Assembly (NCBI GenBank): GCA_035405645.1 | Contig: DAONJL010000054.1 | Location: 1-16,998 of the forward strand | Direction: 5' to 3' | From: DAONJL01 sp035405645 [NCBI: bacterium] | GTDB taxonomy: Bacteria; JAGOBX01; DAONJL01 | Length of the DNA: 16,998 nucleotides | Shown: piece by piece, positions 16,869-16,998 of the stretch | Position numbering within the stretch: position 1 is the stretch's first letter | Layout: each line of letters begins with the position of its first letter | The notes under the pieces: model-generated | What the model was told of the DNA's origin: nothing | Seen by the model: only the letters and a program-made list of their open reading frames with translations | Databases searched by the model: none | Made by a program: the position numbers and the translations under genes

Positions 16869-16912
16869 TAACTTTATTTTAATTCCTTTATTTGATATTG
16901 TGATTTTCTATA

Positions 16913-16998
16913 TTATACAACAACAACTTTCGTTGCTATATTCCCATTTCTATCATTCGTTGCAATACCAATTTTTTCTATTTTATTTATCGGTATCG
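16913..16998 (-). CDS. Partial C-terminus of an upstream gene, possible Ig-like repeat protein
   Basis: An open frame runs in from the window edge and ends with TAA at 16913-16915, about 27 codons. Its last residues read IGIATNDRNGNIATKVVVV, which resembles the ATDxxGNxATKxVxV strands at the end of bacterial Ig-like repeats in surface or secreted proteins. Only this tail is visible. At this base composition a 27-codon open frame could occur by chance, so the call rests mainly on the residue pattern. It would place a surface-protein gene immediately upstream of the transposon remnant, which may have cut into it. Confidence 0.3.
   Translation of the reverse strand, partial: IPINKIEKIGIATNDRNGNIATKVVVV

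Noticed and set aside
1-16998. CRISPR array, tRNA or rRNA genes
   Set aside because: I saw no regularly spaced identical repeats with unique spacers and no recognisable tRNA or rRNA sequence.

Overview
The window comes from a very AT-rich bacterial chromosome with flagella. Every convincing gene lies on the minus strand, so transcription runs from high to low coordinates. There is no rRNA or tRNA gene to place the organism. Most operon genes lack a clear Shine-Dalgarno and have A-rich leaders, and the flagellin is divergent. An uncultured or poorly sampled phylum is plausible, but I cannot name it. TGA, TAA and TAG all occur as gene ends and Trp is encoded by TGG throughout, so the standard bacterial code fits.

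Region by region, in transcription order: (1) 16913-16998 is probably the last codons of a gene running in from outside, with a hint of an Ig-like repeat. (2) 16239-16868 is a broken IS1595-type (ISXO2-domain) transposase that lacks its N-terminus and its first catalytic Asp. (3) 16203 down to 5362 is a tightly packed operon with gaps of 0-4 nt, one 29-nt overlap and a 30-nt break at an in-frame TGA. Its order is GNAT-fold protein, acyl carrier protein, AMP-forming ligase, fold-type II PLP enzyme (D-cysteine desulfhydrase/ACC deaminase-like), class I methyltransferase, B12-binding radical SAM protein, large GT-B-like surface-carbohydrate protein, radical SAM/SPASM protein, and a second B12-binding radical SAM protein split by an in-frame TGA. 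(4) 5170-5361 is intergenic and holds CACTAAT repeats at 10-bp spacing inside an imperfect inverted repeat. (5) 5169 down to 1710 carries a third B12-binding radical SAM protein and a second surface-carbohydrate transferase-like protein, whose C-terminus appears frameshifted. (6) 1298-406 is a short, less AT-rich flagellin gene with a perfect-consensus sigma-70 promoter and a strong Shine-Dalgarno. (7) 1-405 holds no convincing gene.

Inferred function: this looks like a surface-glycan or flagellin-glycan modification locus. The ligase would activate a carboxylic or amino acid and load it on the carrier protein. The PLP enzyme, methyltransferase and radical SAM enzymes would make or remodel an unusual acyl, amino-acyl or sugar group. 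The GNAT-fold protein and the two GT-B-like proteins would transfer it to a glycan. The ligase closely resembles the exosortase-associated ligase family as I remember it, but no exosortase or fold-III PLP decarboxylase is visible. The combination of exosortase-type ligase, carrier protein, PLP fold-II enzyme and four radical SAM proteins is the most novel content here. The link to flagellin rests only on proximity.
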